Assembly (NCBI RefSeq): GCF_001624705.1
Contig: NZ_JSEO01000003.1
Coordinates: forward strand, 62,001 to 126,000
Reading direction: 5' to 3'
Source: Marinomonas sp. SBI8L
Lineage (GTDB): Bacteria; Pseudomonadota; Gammaproteobacteria; Pseudomonadales; Marinomonadaceae
Length of the DNA stretch: 64,000 bases
Shown here one piece after another: positions 50,546 through 58,797 of this stretch; the first letter of the stretch is position 1; each line of letters opens with the position of its first letter. The notes under the pieces are model-generated. The model had not been told where the DNA came from and did not search any database. It was given only the letters and a program-made list of their open reading frames with translations. The position numbers and the translations under genes were made by a program.

Positions 50546-52074
50546 TGGATATTCTGTCATCATTTTATGTCTTTGGCGGCACACTGGCATCTTTACTCTC
50601 GTCTCCTATTAATATCTTAATTCTAGTCGGAGCGTCTTTTTTCGGTATTATTTTTGGGGCATTACCCGGATTAACAGCAACGTTAGGTGTGGCACTATTA
50701 ACAACCTTAACTTATGGAATGGACGTTAATACTGCTCTGATTGCATTGCTTGGGTTATATGTAGGCGCAATTTATGGTGGTTCTTACCCATCAATATTAA
50801 TTAATATTCCAGGCACGGCCGCGGCTGCGGCCACAGCTTTGGATGGATATCCACTAGCGTGTAAAGGGCAGGGGGGAAGAGCTTTAGGCCTCACCACGAC
50901 AGCTTCTTTAATTGGCACTCTGATGGGAATTCTTGTATTGGTAATGGCTGCGCCTTGGGTTGCCAAAATGGCGTTACAATTTACCTCATTTGAGTTCTTC
51001 TTACTGGCTCTATTTGGTATTTTAATCAGTGGTACTCTCACCAGTTCTGATTTAGTAATAAAAGGCTGGATAGCGGGTCTTATTGGTTTAGCGATTGCGA
51101 CGATTGGTCGAGATCCTCTGCAGTTCTTTCCTCGTTTTACATTTGATTTACCAGACCTAGATCAAGGTTTAGAAGTTGTGCCTGTGTTGATTGGTGCATT
51201 TGGTATTCCTCAAGTTATCAATGCTTTAAGGAATAAAGAGAGCTTAGGCGCTATGCAGGACTTCGGACGCATAATGCCAGAGTGGTCCACACTCTTTAAA
51301 AATCGCAAAAACATTACGCGTTCATCCATGATAGGGATAGGTATTGGTGCGGTTCCTGGTATTGGTGAAGATATTGCTGGGTGGGTATCTTATGGTGCGG
51401 CAAAAAATACCTCCAAACATCCTGAAACCTTTGGTTCTGGAGAGCCAGAGGGGATTATTGCATCTGAAACCGCTAATAATGCCTGTATTGGAGGTGCGTT
51501 AATACCTTTACTCACCTTGGGTATCCCAGGAAGTCCGCCTGCGGCTATGTTATTAGGTGCATTGATGCTACACGGCATTACGCCTGGTCCTATGATAGTG
51601 GTACAAGATCCAGGCTTTCTAATTGAAGTGACGGCTATTTTGGTTTTATGTTCAGTTGCCATGTGGTTTAACGGCATGTTTTTAGCCAAACAAGTGGTAA
51701 AAGTGTTAAGCATACCTGCCCCCATCTTTCTACCTGTTGTTACTTTGATGTGTGTACTGGGTTCGTATGCACTGGGACTGAATGTATTTAACTTATACAT
51801 GATGGTTCTGATTGGTGTAGTTGCTTATTTCTTAGCTCAAATGCAGTACCCCATTTCACCACTAGTTATCGGTGTCATTTTAGGGCCTATGGCTGATGAA
51901 AATTTGAGAAGAGCATTGATGGTTTCTGAAGGTAGTCTATTGCCTTTTATTGAGCGTCCTGTCTCCATTCTTTTACTGCTTGTCATCGCATTAATCCTTA
52001 TCAGTAAAACCCCTTTAAATCAAAAACTGAAAGATCTTTTCTTTCATAGCTTTAAACGATTGAAATCGAAATAA
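50545..52074 (+). CDS. tctA: Tripartite tricarboxylate transporter large membrane subunit (TctA type)
   Basis: 509 residues from the ATG at 50545 (GGAGGGGG upstream, and the ATG overlaps the TctB stop); a GTG at 50530 lies in TctB. About ten to twelve helices. Family motifs FGALPGLTATLGVALL near residue 30, GGSYPSILINIPGTAAAAA near 80, and TLGIPGSPPAAMLLGALMLH near 330, the duplicated TctA half-repeat loops. Confidence 0.93.
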   Translation: MDILSSFYVFGGTLASLLSSPINILILVGASFFGIIFGALPGLTATLGVALLTTLTYGMDVNTALIALLGLYVGAIYGGSYPSILINIPGTAAAAATALDGYPLACKGQGGRALGLTTTASLIGTLMGILVLVMAAPWVAKMALQFTSFEFFLLALFGILISGTLTSSDLVIKGWIAGLIGLAIATIGRDPLQFFPRFTFDLPDLDQGLEVVPVLIGAFGIPQVINALRNKESLGAMQDFGRIMPEWSTLFKNRKNITRSSMIGIGIGAVPGIGEDIAGWVSYGAAKNTSKHPETFGSGEPEGIIASETANNACIGGALIPLLTLGIPGSPPAAMLLGALMLHGITPGPMIVVQDPGFLIEVTAILVLCSVAMWFNGMFLAKQVVKVLSIPAPIFLPVVTLMCVLGSYALGLNVFNLYMMVLIGVVAYFLAQMQYPISPLVIGVILGPMADENLRRALMVSEGSLLPFIERPVSILLLLVIALILISKTPLNQKLKDLFFHSFKRLKSK

Positions 52075-52086
52075 GAGGAGAGTGTA

Positions 52087-53364
52087 GTGAGTGTATTGTT
52101 AGGCTGTATCGCAGATGACTTTACTGGTGCAACGGATATTGCATCGGTATTAAAACGAGAAGGTATGCGGGTTTTACAAATTAATGGTAACCCAGCTGAT
52201 CAAGGTGTCGTACCTAAAAATGTAGATGCTGTCGTGATTGCTCTCAAATCAAGAACTCAGCCAGTAAATAGTGCTGTTTCTGATTCTCTTGCTGCGTGTA
52301 ACTGGTTATTGGAACAGGGTGTTCTACAAGTGTTCTTTAAGTATTGCTCGACTTTTGATTCGACAAAGGAAGGTAATATAGGGCCAGTTATTGATGCGTT
52401 GTTAACACGATTAAAGACAACTCAAACTATTGTTTGCCCTAGTTATCCAATTAATGGCCGTACCGTGTATGCGAGTAACTTGTTTGTTCATGGGGTACCT
52501 CTTGCTGAATCTGCAATGAAAGATCACCCGCTGACACCTATGACTGATTCAAATTTGATCCGTTTATTAGAAGGACAGACAAAACAAGCTATAAAGCCGA
52601 TCAGCTGGCAGCAAGTTCAATCTGGTGTGACCGCATTAGCTAAAGAATTTGAAAACTCAAAAGCGGGAATCTATGTAGTAGATGCATTAGTCGATGAAGA
52701 TTTGGTGACAATTGCTCATGCTGCCAAGGACATGACGCTATTAACCGGTGGTGCTGCATTAGCGCAAGGTCTGCCGAGTTTATATCGTAAACTTAAGTGG
52801 ATGGAAGCTCAGCCTGAAACAAATAGCCTTAAATTTTCTCAAGGACATACCTTAATCTTGGCCGGTAGCTGTTCAACAGCCACACGTTCGCAAATAGAGT
52901 ACTTTTTAGCCTCATATTCAGGTATTGCTATTGATGCTATTGCTTTGTCCCATGGTGGTGAAGAGCAGCAGCGGCTTGAGAGTTTTATTCAGACCAACGC
53001 TGGTGCAGATCCCATTTTAGTTTACGCCAGTGATACCCCTGAGAATATCGCTAAGGTGCAAGCCAAGCTAGGTGTGGAAGTGGCTGGAAAGCTAGTAGAA
53101 GACTGCATGGCTCAATTAGCAATCAAAAGTGTTTCTGAATATGGCGTCAACAATATTATTGTGGCGGGTGGTGAAACATCTGGTGCTGTTGTCTCTGCTC
53201 TTGGAACCCCTGCATTAGTTATCGGTGATGAGATCGAGCCGGGTGTGCCATGGACTTTTTTAGAAGGCGAGAAAAACATCGCTCTTGCGTTAAAGTCAGG
53301 TAATTTTGGTTCTCAAGCTTTTTTTGTAAATGCCTTTGATATGACTTGTAAAGGGGGATGTTAA
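52087..53364 (+). CDS. otnK: Four-carbon acid sugar kinase (OtnK / DUF1537 type)
   Basis: 425 residues. N-terminal substrate-domain motif CIADDFTGATDIASVL (residues about 6-21), C-terminal ATP domain with LAGSCSTATRSQIEYF, VAGGETSGAVVSALG and EIEPGVPW, as in 3-oxo-tetronate 4-kinases. GTG start with GAGGAG upstream. It lies 12 bp after tctA and is followed without a gap by the class II aldolase. It should phosphorylate a C4 (or related) oxo acid sugar at the terminal carbon. Confidence 0.88.
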   Translation: MSVLLGCIADDFTGATDIASVLKREGMRVLQINGNPADQGVVPKNVDAVVIALKSRTQPVNSAVSDSLAACNWLLEQGVLQVFFKYCSTFDSTKEGNIGPVIDALLTRLKTTQTIVCPSYPINGRTVYASNLFVHGVPLAESAMKDHPLTPMTDSNLIRLLEGQTKQAIKPISWQQVQSGVTALAKEFENSKAGIYVVDALVDEDLVTIAHAAKDMTLLTGGAALAQGLPSLYRKLKWMEAQPETNSLKFSQGHTLILAGSCSTATRSQIEYFLASYSGIAIDAIALSHGGEEQQRLESFIQTNAGADPILVYASDTPENIAKVQAKLGVEVAGKLVEDCMAQLAIKSVSEYGVNNIIVAGGETSGAVVSALGTPALVIGDEIEPGVPWTFLEGEKNIALALKSGNFGSQAFFVNAFDMTCKGGC

Positions 53365-54042
53365 ATGAAATGGCTTTCAGAGCGAAAAAACTTAATTGAA
53401 TCCGTGCTTAAAATGAATAATTTAGGCATAAATCAAGGAGCGTCTGGTAATGCCAGTATTCGGGTTGAAGATGGCTTTCTTATTACTCCTTCTGGGGTGG
53501 TTTATGAAGATCTTGAGCCTGAGGATATTGTCTTTGTAGATACACAAGGAGCTAGTCACCCTGACAAAATAAACCGTAAACCATCAAGTGAGTGGCGTTT
53601 TCATTTGGATATTCTCAATGCCCGGGATGATCTCAATGCTATCGTGCATACTCATGGTAAATCAGTTGCGACTTTAGCTTGTCTTAGAAAAGAGATCCCC
53701 CCGTTTCATTACATGATTGCCCTCGCAGGGGGAAACACGATTCGTTGTGCTGAATACGAAACCTTTGCGACTCAATCATTATCCAGTGCAGCTTTAATCG
53801 CCTTGGAAGGGAGAAAAGCATGTCTACTTGCTAACCATGGACAAATTGCCTGTGGAACTAGTTTAAAACAAGCCTTAGCCATTGCTCTAGAAGTGGAGAC
53901 ACTTGCGGATATCTACCTTAGAGTTTTAGCATCGGGACAATCCCCTTTTTTACTTACCGATGAGCAAATGCAAGAAGTACATGCACGTTTTTCAAAAGGC
54001 TATGGTACTGCCGGAAGCCTACAGAATGAGAGAAGAGGTTAA
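53365..54042 (+). CDS. otnC: Class II aldolase/decarboxylase (OtnC type)
   Basis: 225 residues. Class II aldolase/adducin fold. Zinc ligands are His in AIVHTHGKSVATLA (about residue 95) and in LLANHGQIACG (about 158). QGASGNASIRV and PSGVVYEDLEPEDIVF are the N-terminal family blocks. OtnC decarboxylates 3-oxo-tetronate 4-phosphate to DHAP. The ATG immediately follows the kinase stop. Paired kinase and decarboxylase make this step nearly certain in type, though not in exact substrate. Confidence 0.88.
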   Translation: MKWLSERKNLIESVLKMNNLGINQGASGNASIRVEDGFLITPSGVVYEDLEPEDIVFVDTQGASHPDKINRKPSSEWRFHLDILNARDDLNAIVHTHGKSVATLACLRKEIPPFHYMIALAGGNTIRCAEYETFATQSLSSAALIALEGRKACLLANHGQIACGTSLKQALAIALEVETLADIYLRVLASGQSPFLLTDEQMQEVHARFSKGYGTAGSLQNERRG

Positions 54043-54044
54043 TT

Positions 54045-54335
54045 ATGTTTGTTGTGACTGTTAAATTTACGATTAAGGCGATTAATCAAGACAGGTTTCA
54101 AACCTTAGTATTACAGCAAGCGAGTAACAGCTTAATAAATGAAGCTGAATGTCATGTATTTGAAGTCTCAAAACAGGCCCAACAAAATAGTGATGTAACC
54201 TTCTTTTTATATGAAGTTTATGAAAGGAAAAAGAGCTTTGAATTGCATTTAGAAAGTCAGCATTTTTTGACTTTTAATGAGATAACCGCTGACCTTGTAT
54301 TGGCCAAATCAGTAGAAGTGTTTGAGACCTGTTGA
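54045..54335 (+). CDS. Small ABM-fold (antibiotic biosynthesis monooxygenase-like/YgiN) protein
   Basis: 96 residues, dimeric alpha-beta ferredoxin-like fold by pattern: FVVTVKFTIKAINQDRFQTL, then CHVFEVSK, FFLYEVYERKKSFELHLES and FTLKF-like HFLTFNEI. ABM proteins are heme- or cofactor-free oxygenases or ligand-binding dimers. It starts 2 bp after otnC with AGAGAGG-type spacing. In acid-sugar operons its place is usually taken by an isomerase such as OtnI, so it may serve here in a non-homologous way. Function uncertain. Confidence 0.75.
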   Translation: MFVVTVKFTIKAINQDRFQTLVLQQASNSLINEAECHVFEVSKQAQQNSDVTFFLYEVYERKKSFELHLESQHFLTFNEITADLVLAKSVEVFETC

Positions 54336-54368
54336 CCCGCTTGATTGGACTTAAGAAATGACTCATTT

Positions 54369-54397
54369 GCCCGAGTATTATGCTCGGGCTTTTTTTA
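54369..54397 (+). terminator. Rho-independent terminator of the rightward acid-sugar operon
   Basis: GCCCGAG - TATTATG - CTCGGGC followed by TTTTTTT: a 7-bp GC stem and T run, 33 bp after the last stop. Confidence 0.93.
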
Positions 54398-54482
54398 TAT
54401 CTAAACACTGACTAAGGTAACTTTAGATCAGTTCTTATGAGGTAATAATAGATTGCTGAACTGAGTTGAGATTTTGTTTTCA

Positions 54483-56432
54483 TTAAGTATCATTTTCTAA
54501 CTGTTTAATGACAGGAAAAGCTTTAAGCATTTTACTCATTGTCGATGCTTGTACAGGGCGAGCATAATAATAACCTTGGCCATAACAGCAGCCCATTTGA
54601 GTGAGTAAGTCTGCTTGTTCTTCATTCTCAATTCCTTCTGCAACAATACTGCTACCAATCACATTCGCTAAGGCAATAATGGTTGCCACTATGGCTTTAT
54701 GTTTATCGTTGCTTTCAATGTCGACAATGAAAGCCCTGTCAATTTTGATAATGTCGGCATTGAGGTTACTGATGTAAGAAAGGGAGCTCATGCCAGTGCC
54801 AAAGTCATCGATGGCAAGTTTAATCCCTATGCTTTTAAGGTCGTCTAATTTGTGAGATATGTTTTGAATATTAAGGCTAGTTACGCTTTCAGTTAACTCT
54901 ATTTCAAGTAATTTAGGGCTGACGTTATAGCTGGTCAACAAATCTAAAATGAAGTCGATTAAACCTGGATCCAATAAATTGTAAGGAGACAAGTTGATGG
55001 CAATCGGGATAGTGCTTCCTTGCTTTTTCCATTCAGAAAGTTGAATGATGGTGCTGTGAATCACATAACGGCCAAACTCTTGTACACGGCCACTTTGTTC
55101 TATTAAATCAATGAAGTAAAACGGACTCAAAATGCCATCATCCGGGTGATACCAGCGAGCTAGAGCCTCAACACCAGTGATTTCGCCAGTCTTCAAATTT
55201 ACCTTGGTTTGATAATAAAATTTAATCTGATGTTGATTAAATGCATCATTTAAATCTGCTCGCAAACGTAATCTTTGATGGCCATCTGTGGCTTCTTTCT
55301 CATTAAAGGTTACCCAGCCGCAATGCTGTTGTTTCGCTTCATACATAGCATGATCTGCATTAGCAATAAGGGTATCTGTATCGGTACCATGTAGCGGGTA
55401 GTGCGCGATGCCAATACTTGCGCCCGTATTAACCGATAGCTGATTTATTATTATGGCTTCTTCGCAAACATGAACTAAGGTCGCAGCCAAGTTGGCGGCT
55501 TGATTTTGTGTAAAGTGAGGCGCCCATATTAGAAATTCATCGCCACCAGTTCTAAAAAGGGTTTGCTCTGGGGTTAATACCGATGACAGTCTTAAGGCGA
55601 CTTTTTTAAGAAGTTGATCGCCTGCAGAATGACCTAAGGTGTCATTCACTTCTTTAAATTTATCCAAATCAATCACAAATAAACTGGCTTGGGTGATCGG
55701 GTTTTGTCCCTCTATATCAGGTAATGCTTTTTGCATCATATCGACTAAATATAATCGATTGGGCAAATCAGTTAGTGGATCATGGGTAGCAAGGCGAATC
55801 AAAGCGTTGTTTTTACCTTCCACTCTTTTACTCATCCAAAAAGTCAGCGTAAGCGCACACCAGACGGCAATCCAAATAACTATAAATGTGGTAATAGAAA
55901 GTCGTTTAGCAATATAGTCTAAGGTGGTTTCGAGGGAGCTGGCGAGGTGGTAGAACTGTACTTGATAGCCATCCCCATTAACTATTTGCCACAAATAACA
56001 GTTTTTACCAATGGTTTTGATGCCATTTGACTTGGCAATCTGATTACTTAGATTGTTGTCGACTTGTGTTGAGAAAATTTTATTTATGGTGTTTATATCT
56101 TGCTTCGGAATATTCTGATTGAGTGACCAGTTTATATTAGGTCCTTGAATACTAACAAAAAAAACAGCATCGTCAGGTTCATTAATGTGAATCAAATGCA
56201 TGAGCTCTGTCATTCGTTCATCGGCGTCATTGTCCGCTTCAATTAATTCTGCGTGTAGTAATAAAGTTTGTTTTTCAAGCGATGCTAATTCAAGACGCAT
56301 GCCTAAATCGGCGGATAAACGATAAGAAACCACCACATAAATTGTTGATACTAAAATGGCAACACCTAGGCAGGCACAAATTAATTGCCAGCGAAAATAT
56401 TTGTCACGTTGAAGCTCAGAAATAGCTGCCAT
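54483..56432 (-). CDS. Membrane-anchored GGDEF/EAL protein
   Basis: 649 residues. TM1 about 16-37, periplasmic region to about 178, TM2 about 180-200. GGDEF domain at about 215-375 with intact GGDEF at 296-300 and no RxxD inhibition site just before it. EAL domain at about 395-640 with intact EAL at 422-424 and later ELTES and IDDFGTGMSSLSYI motifs. Either cyclase, phosphodiesterase or both activities are possible. It stands between the two acid-sugar clusters and is unrelated by sequence. Confidence 0.93.
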   Translation of the reverse strand: MAAISELQRDKYFRWQLICACLGVAILVSTIYVVVSYRLSADLGMRLELASLEKQTLLLHAELIEADNDADERMTELMHLIHINEPDDAVFFVSIQGPNINWSLNQNIPKQDINTINKIFSTQVDNNLSNQIAKSNGIKTIGKNCYLWQIVNGDGYQVQFYHLASSLETTLDYIAKRLSITTFIVIWIAVWCALTLTFWMSKRVEGKNNALIRLATHDPLTDLPNRLYLVDMMQKALPDIEGQNPITQASLFVIDLDKFKEVNDTLGHSAGDQLLKKVALRLSSVLTPEQTLFRTGGDEFLIWAPHFTQNQAANLAATLVHVCEEAIIINQLSVNTGASIGIAHYPLHGTDTDTLIANADHAMYEAKQQHCGWVTFNEKEATDGHQRLRLRADLNDAFNQHQIKFYYQTKVNLKTGEITGVEALARWYHPDDGILSPFYFIDLIEQSGRVQEFGRYVIHSTIIQLSEWKKQGSTIPIAINLSPYNLLDPGLIDFILDLLTSYNVSPKLLEIELTESVTSLNIQNISHKLDDLKSIGIKLAIDDFGTGMSSLSYISNLNADIIKIDRAFIVDIESNDKHKAIVATIIALANVIGSSIVAEGIENEEQADLLTQMGCCYGQGYYYARPVQASTMSKMLKAFPVIKQLENDT

Positions 56433-56455
56433 AGGTTGTTTAAAGCTTCACTTGA

Positions 56456-56674
56456 TTATTTTTCAGAGCGGGTGTTTATCCCCGCAATGTGATAAATCGG
56501 ACACCAGCCAAAGAAAAATGAAATCAGGTTCAAGATTCCAAAAATGCCGAGTAATGCTTCTAATATTGGTTCTTGTAAAAAGTCACCATTCAACAGCGCA
56601 AATGCAGTTATAACTAAGCCAGTGGCACCCCGAAAGATGCGATCAAAACGATGAAGGTTTTTGCTTAATTTCAT
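56456..56674 (-). CDS. DUF2892 / YgaP-type small membrane protein
   Basis: 72 residues from the ATG at 56674; a TTG-like extension upstream has no ribosome binding site. Two hydrophobic segments (about 15-33 and 38-58) and a terminal FFGWCPIYHIAGINTRS. N-terminal LHRFDRIFRGATGLVI is the usual DUF2892 start. Function not established; often near rhodanese or sulfur genes. Confidence 0.8.
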   Translation of the reverse strand: MKLSKNLHRFDRIFRGATGLVITAFALLNGDFLQEPILEALLGIFGILNLISFFFGWCPIYHIAGINTRSEK

Positions 56675-57095
56675 AAAATAATGCCTTTTAGTTTTGCATA
56701 GTGAGGCCATTACCTGACTAAAACTAAGTATATTGGTTATTCCTTGAGAAGAGATAAATTAAAGATAGCTTTAATTTATGTGTAGACGTCCTGTGATTCA
56801 TTTTAATATAAGTCATAAAGTGTGATTTTTCTTGAATTGCGTAAAATGAATTACTTTTTAATACTTCAGCACGAGTTGAATTAACTGCTAACCCCAAAGA
56901 TAATCAACAAAACTCCTACGATTTGACTGACTTTTAGCATCTTAACCATTTTGGTGAAACCCGTACTTCTATTGTGTTATCACACCCGATTCGAATGCGC
57001 CCGCTAAAGCCTGCTCCTGCTGAAACACAGTCAATTTTTTAGTACTTTGACTTAGCCAATTTCTTCGAATCGGCTAAGTCTAAAAGATTACTGAG
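56675..57095. other. Intergenic region with a stem-loop
   Basis: 421 bp with no convincing gene. GACTTAGCC (57049-57057) pairs with GGCTAAGTC (57072-57080), a 9-bp stem just downstream of the minus-strand operon that ends at 57096; there is no strong T run. A 19-codon hydrophobic frame at 56940-56881 is listed under rejected items. Confidence 0.6.
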
Positions 57096-57785
57096 TTAAT
57101 GGCCTAGAACCAGCTTAGCAACACAGGTCTGAATGGCATCTAATTGGCTAGAAAGGTCGGTATTCGCTGCTGGAAAAAGGCCATCTAATGCAGCCGTACC
57201 TATGGTAAAGCCTGCGGCATTTGCTTCATAGGCTGCAATTATTCGTTCAGGTCCTGCGATAGACCCTGCTACTATCACAGGTTTATTGATGGCACTTGTT
57301 ACCGCAGCCATGAGCTCTGGTACGGATTCACTTGAACGATAAGCTAATAAGTCGAGCCCATGTACACCCTCATGTTGAGTGAGTGAAATAGCGCTTTTAA
57401 CTATGTCTTCTATGCTACCCATAAGATTACTTGGGTGGCCTTCGATTCTCCCTGGGAAAGGGTAATATTGAATATTGCTATCTTTGAGTAGAGGTAGAAC
57501 ATGCTCAACGCTTGTGCCCCCTAAAAGGTAATCCACCCCTATCTCGACGGCAGCTTTAGCGGATGCAATTTCGCTATCTGTATCAAGGGAAACAACTTCA
57601 ATATAGCTTGTAGCACCGCCAGTTTTTATGAGTAGATTGAGCTCTTTAAGGTCTTTAATGGGCAGACCAATATCTTTAAACCCTATGTGCTTTATTCCAG
57701 AGTTAAGGACAGTTTTTAAGTGTTGTTTGGCGTCAGCCACAGTGCGGTCATTACGGGTAAGCATAAAGATAAAGTTATAAGACAT
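57096..57785 (-). CDS. Putative TIM-barrel protein with HisA-like phosphate-binding end
   Basis: 229 residues. I do not recognise a named family. Strand-loop blocks include FMLTRNDRTVADAKQHL, GIKHIGFKDIGLP and YIEVVSLDTDSE. The C-terminal pair KPVIVAGSIAGPERI and AGFTIGTAALDG resembles the phosphate-binding loops of HisA/TrpF-type barrels, so the substrate is probably phosphorylated. The start overlaps the pdxA2-type stop by 11 bp, tying it to the acid-sugar pathway, maybe acting on the triose phosphate or its precursor. Inference from context. Confidence 0.65.
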   Translation of the reverse strand: MSYNFIFMLTRNDRTVADAKQHLKTVLNSGIKHIGFKDIGLPIKDLKELNLLIKTGGATSYIEVVSLDTDSEIASAKAAVEIGVDYLLGGTSVEHVLPLLKDSNIQYYPFPGRIEGHPSNLMGSIEDIVKSAISLTQHEGVHGLDLLAYRSSESVPELMAAVTSAINKPVIVAGSIAGPERIIAAYEANAAGFTIGTAALDGLFPAANTDLSSQLDAIQTCVAKLVLGH

Positions 57786-58788
57786 GGTTGGCCCCTTGGT
57801 TTTTACAATTGATGAGTTGTGTTGCGTAGCTAATGGCTGTTTCTAAACTTGAGTGATCTGCAATACCTTTACCTGCAATATCAAATGCCGTGCCATGATC
57901 TGGGCTTGTACGTATGAAGGTTAGTCCCAGAGTGATATTAACCCCAGTTTCTATGCCCATATATTTCACTGGGATCAGACCTTGGTCATGATATTGTGCG
58001 ACGACAATGTCGAATTTTCCTTGTCTTGCCTGCATGAAAATCGTGTCCCCCGGCCAAGGGCCACTGACTAGATACCCTTTTTCTTGAGACGCTTTAATGG
58101 CTGGTTGGATAATCTCGATTTCTTCTCGACCAAATAGGCCGCCTTCTCCCGCGTGGGGGTTGAGGCCTGCAACGGCAATACGAGGCTGCTGAACCCCCAA
58201 GGCCTTCGCCCCTTGTTGGGCAAGTTCTATCGCTTGTATTTGACCATCAAAATTAATCCTGTCTAATACCTCTCTCATGGAGCAATGAATACTGACTAAT
58301 ACCGTGCGTAACTCTTGATTTGCAAGCATCATGGCGACTTTGTCAGAGTCACAATAATGGGCGAGGATTTCCGTATGGCCTGGGTATTGGATACCCGCTA
58401 AACTAAAGGATTCTTTATGAATAGGAGCGGTGACAAGTGCCGATACCTTATCCGCTTTTGCTAACTCAATTGCTGTGACTATGGCGTCAAAAGCGGCTTT
58501 ACCGTTATTTGCATTGATTTCACCCACCTTGGGTAATTGGGTGAAGTGCGAGCTCGCGATTAGATTAATGGTATGAGCGCTAAAATTTGCCTCTTCAGGG
58601 CTTTTTATCTCATGGATCGACCAATTTACCGATACCTGTTGGATTGCCTCTTGCATCACAAGAGGATCTCCTATCACCACACATTGAGTCGTAAACGTGG
58701 GAGCAGTGAGTGTTTTAGCGATGATTTCAGGCCCTATTCCGGCTGGGTCTCCCATTGTTATGGCAATGGGGGCTTTAACATCTTGCAT
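57775..58788 (-). CDS. pdxA2: 4-phosphoerythronate/D-threonate 4-phosphate dehydrogenase (PdxA2 type)
   Basis: 337 residues. PdxA fold: N-terminal ITMGDPAGIGPEIIAKTL, SALVTAPIHKESFSLAG, zinc-ligand His regions GHTEILAHY and HYDQGLIP, and GLTFIRTSPDHGTAFDIAG. The clustering with a DUF1537 kinase and no other PLP-synthesis gene marks it as PdxA2, which turns D-threonate 4-phosphate into DHAP and CO2, rather than vitamin B6 PdxA. GAGG seven bases before the ATG. Part of a three-gene leftward operon. Confidence 0.85.
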   Translation of the reverse strand: MQDVKAPIAITMGDPAGIGPEIIAKTLTAPTFTTQCVVIGDPLVMQEAIQQVSVNWSIHEIKSPEEANFSAHTINLIASSHFTQLPKVGEINANNGKAAFDAIVTAIELAKADKVSALVTAPIHKESFSLAGIQYPGHTEILAHYCDSDKVAMMLANQELRTVLVSIHCSMREVLDRINFDGQIQAIELAQQGAKALGVQQPRIAVAGLNPHAGEGGLFGREEIEIIQPAIKASQEKGYLVSGPWPGDTIFMQARQGKFDIVVAQYHDQGLIPVKYMGIETGVNITLGLTFIRTSPDHGTAFDIAGKGIADHSSLETAISYATQLINCKNQGANHVL

Positions 58789-58797
58789 AGAAATACC

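Noticed and set aside
56881-56940. 19-residue hydrophobic frame starting MLKVSQIVGVLLIIFG (minus)
   Set aside because: Resembles the N-terminus of small membrane proteins but stops at once. Could be a remnant; too short and without a good ribosome binding site to call.
57775-58788. PdxA of vitamin B6 biosynthesis
   Set aside because: Coupled with a DUF1537 kinase and a LysR gene, without ksgA/surA-type neighbours, which fits PdxA2 in D-threonate catabolism.
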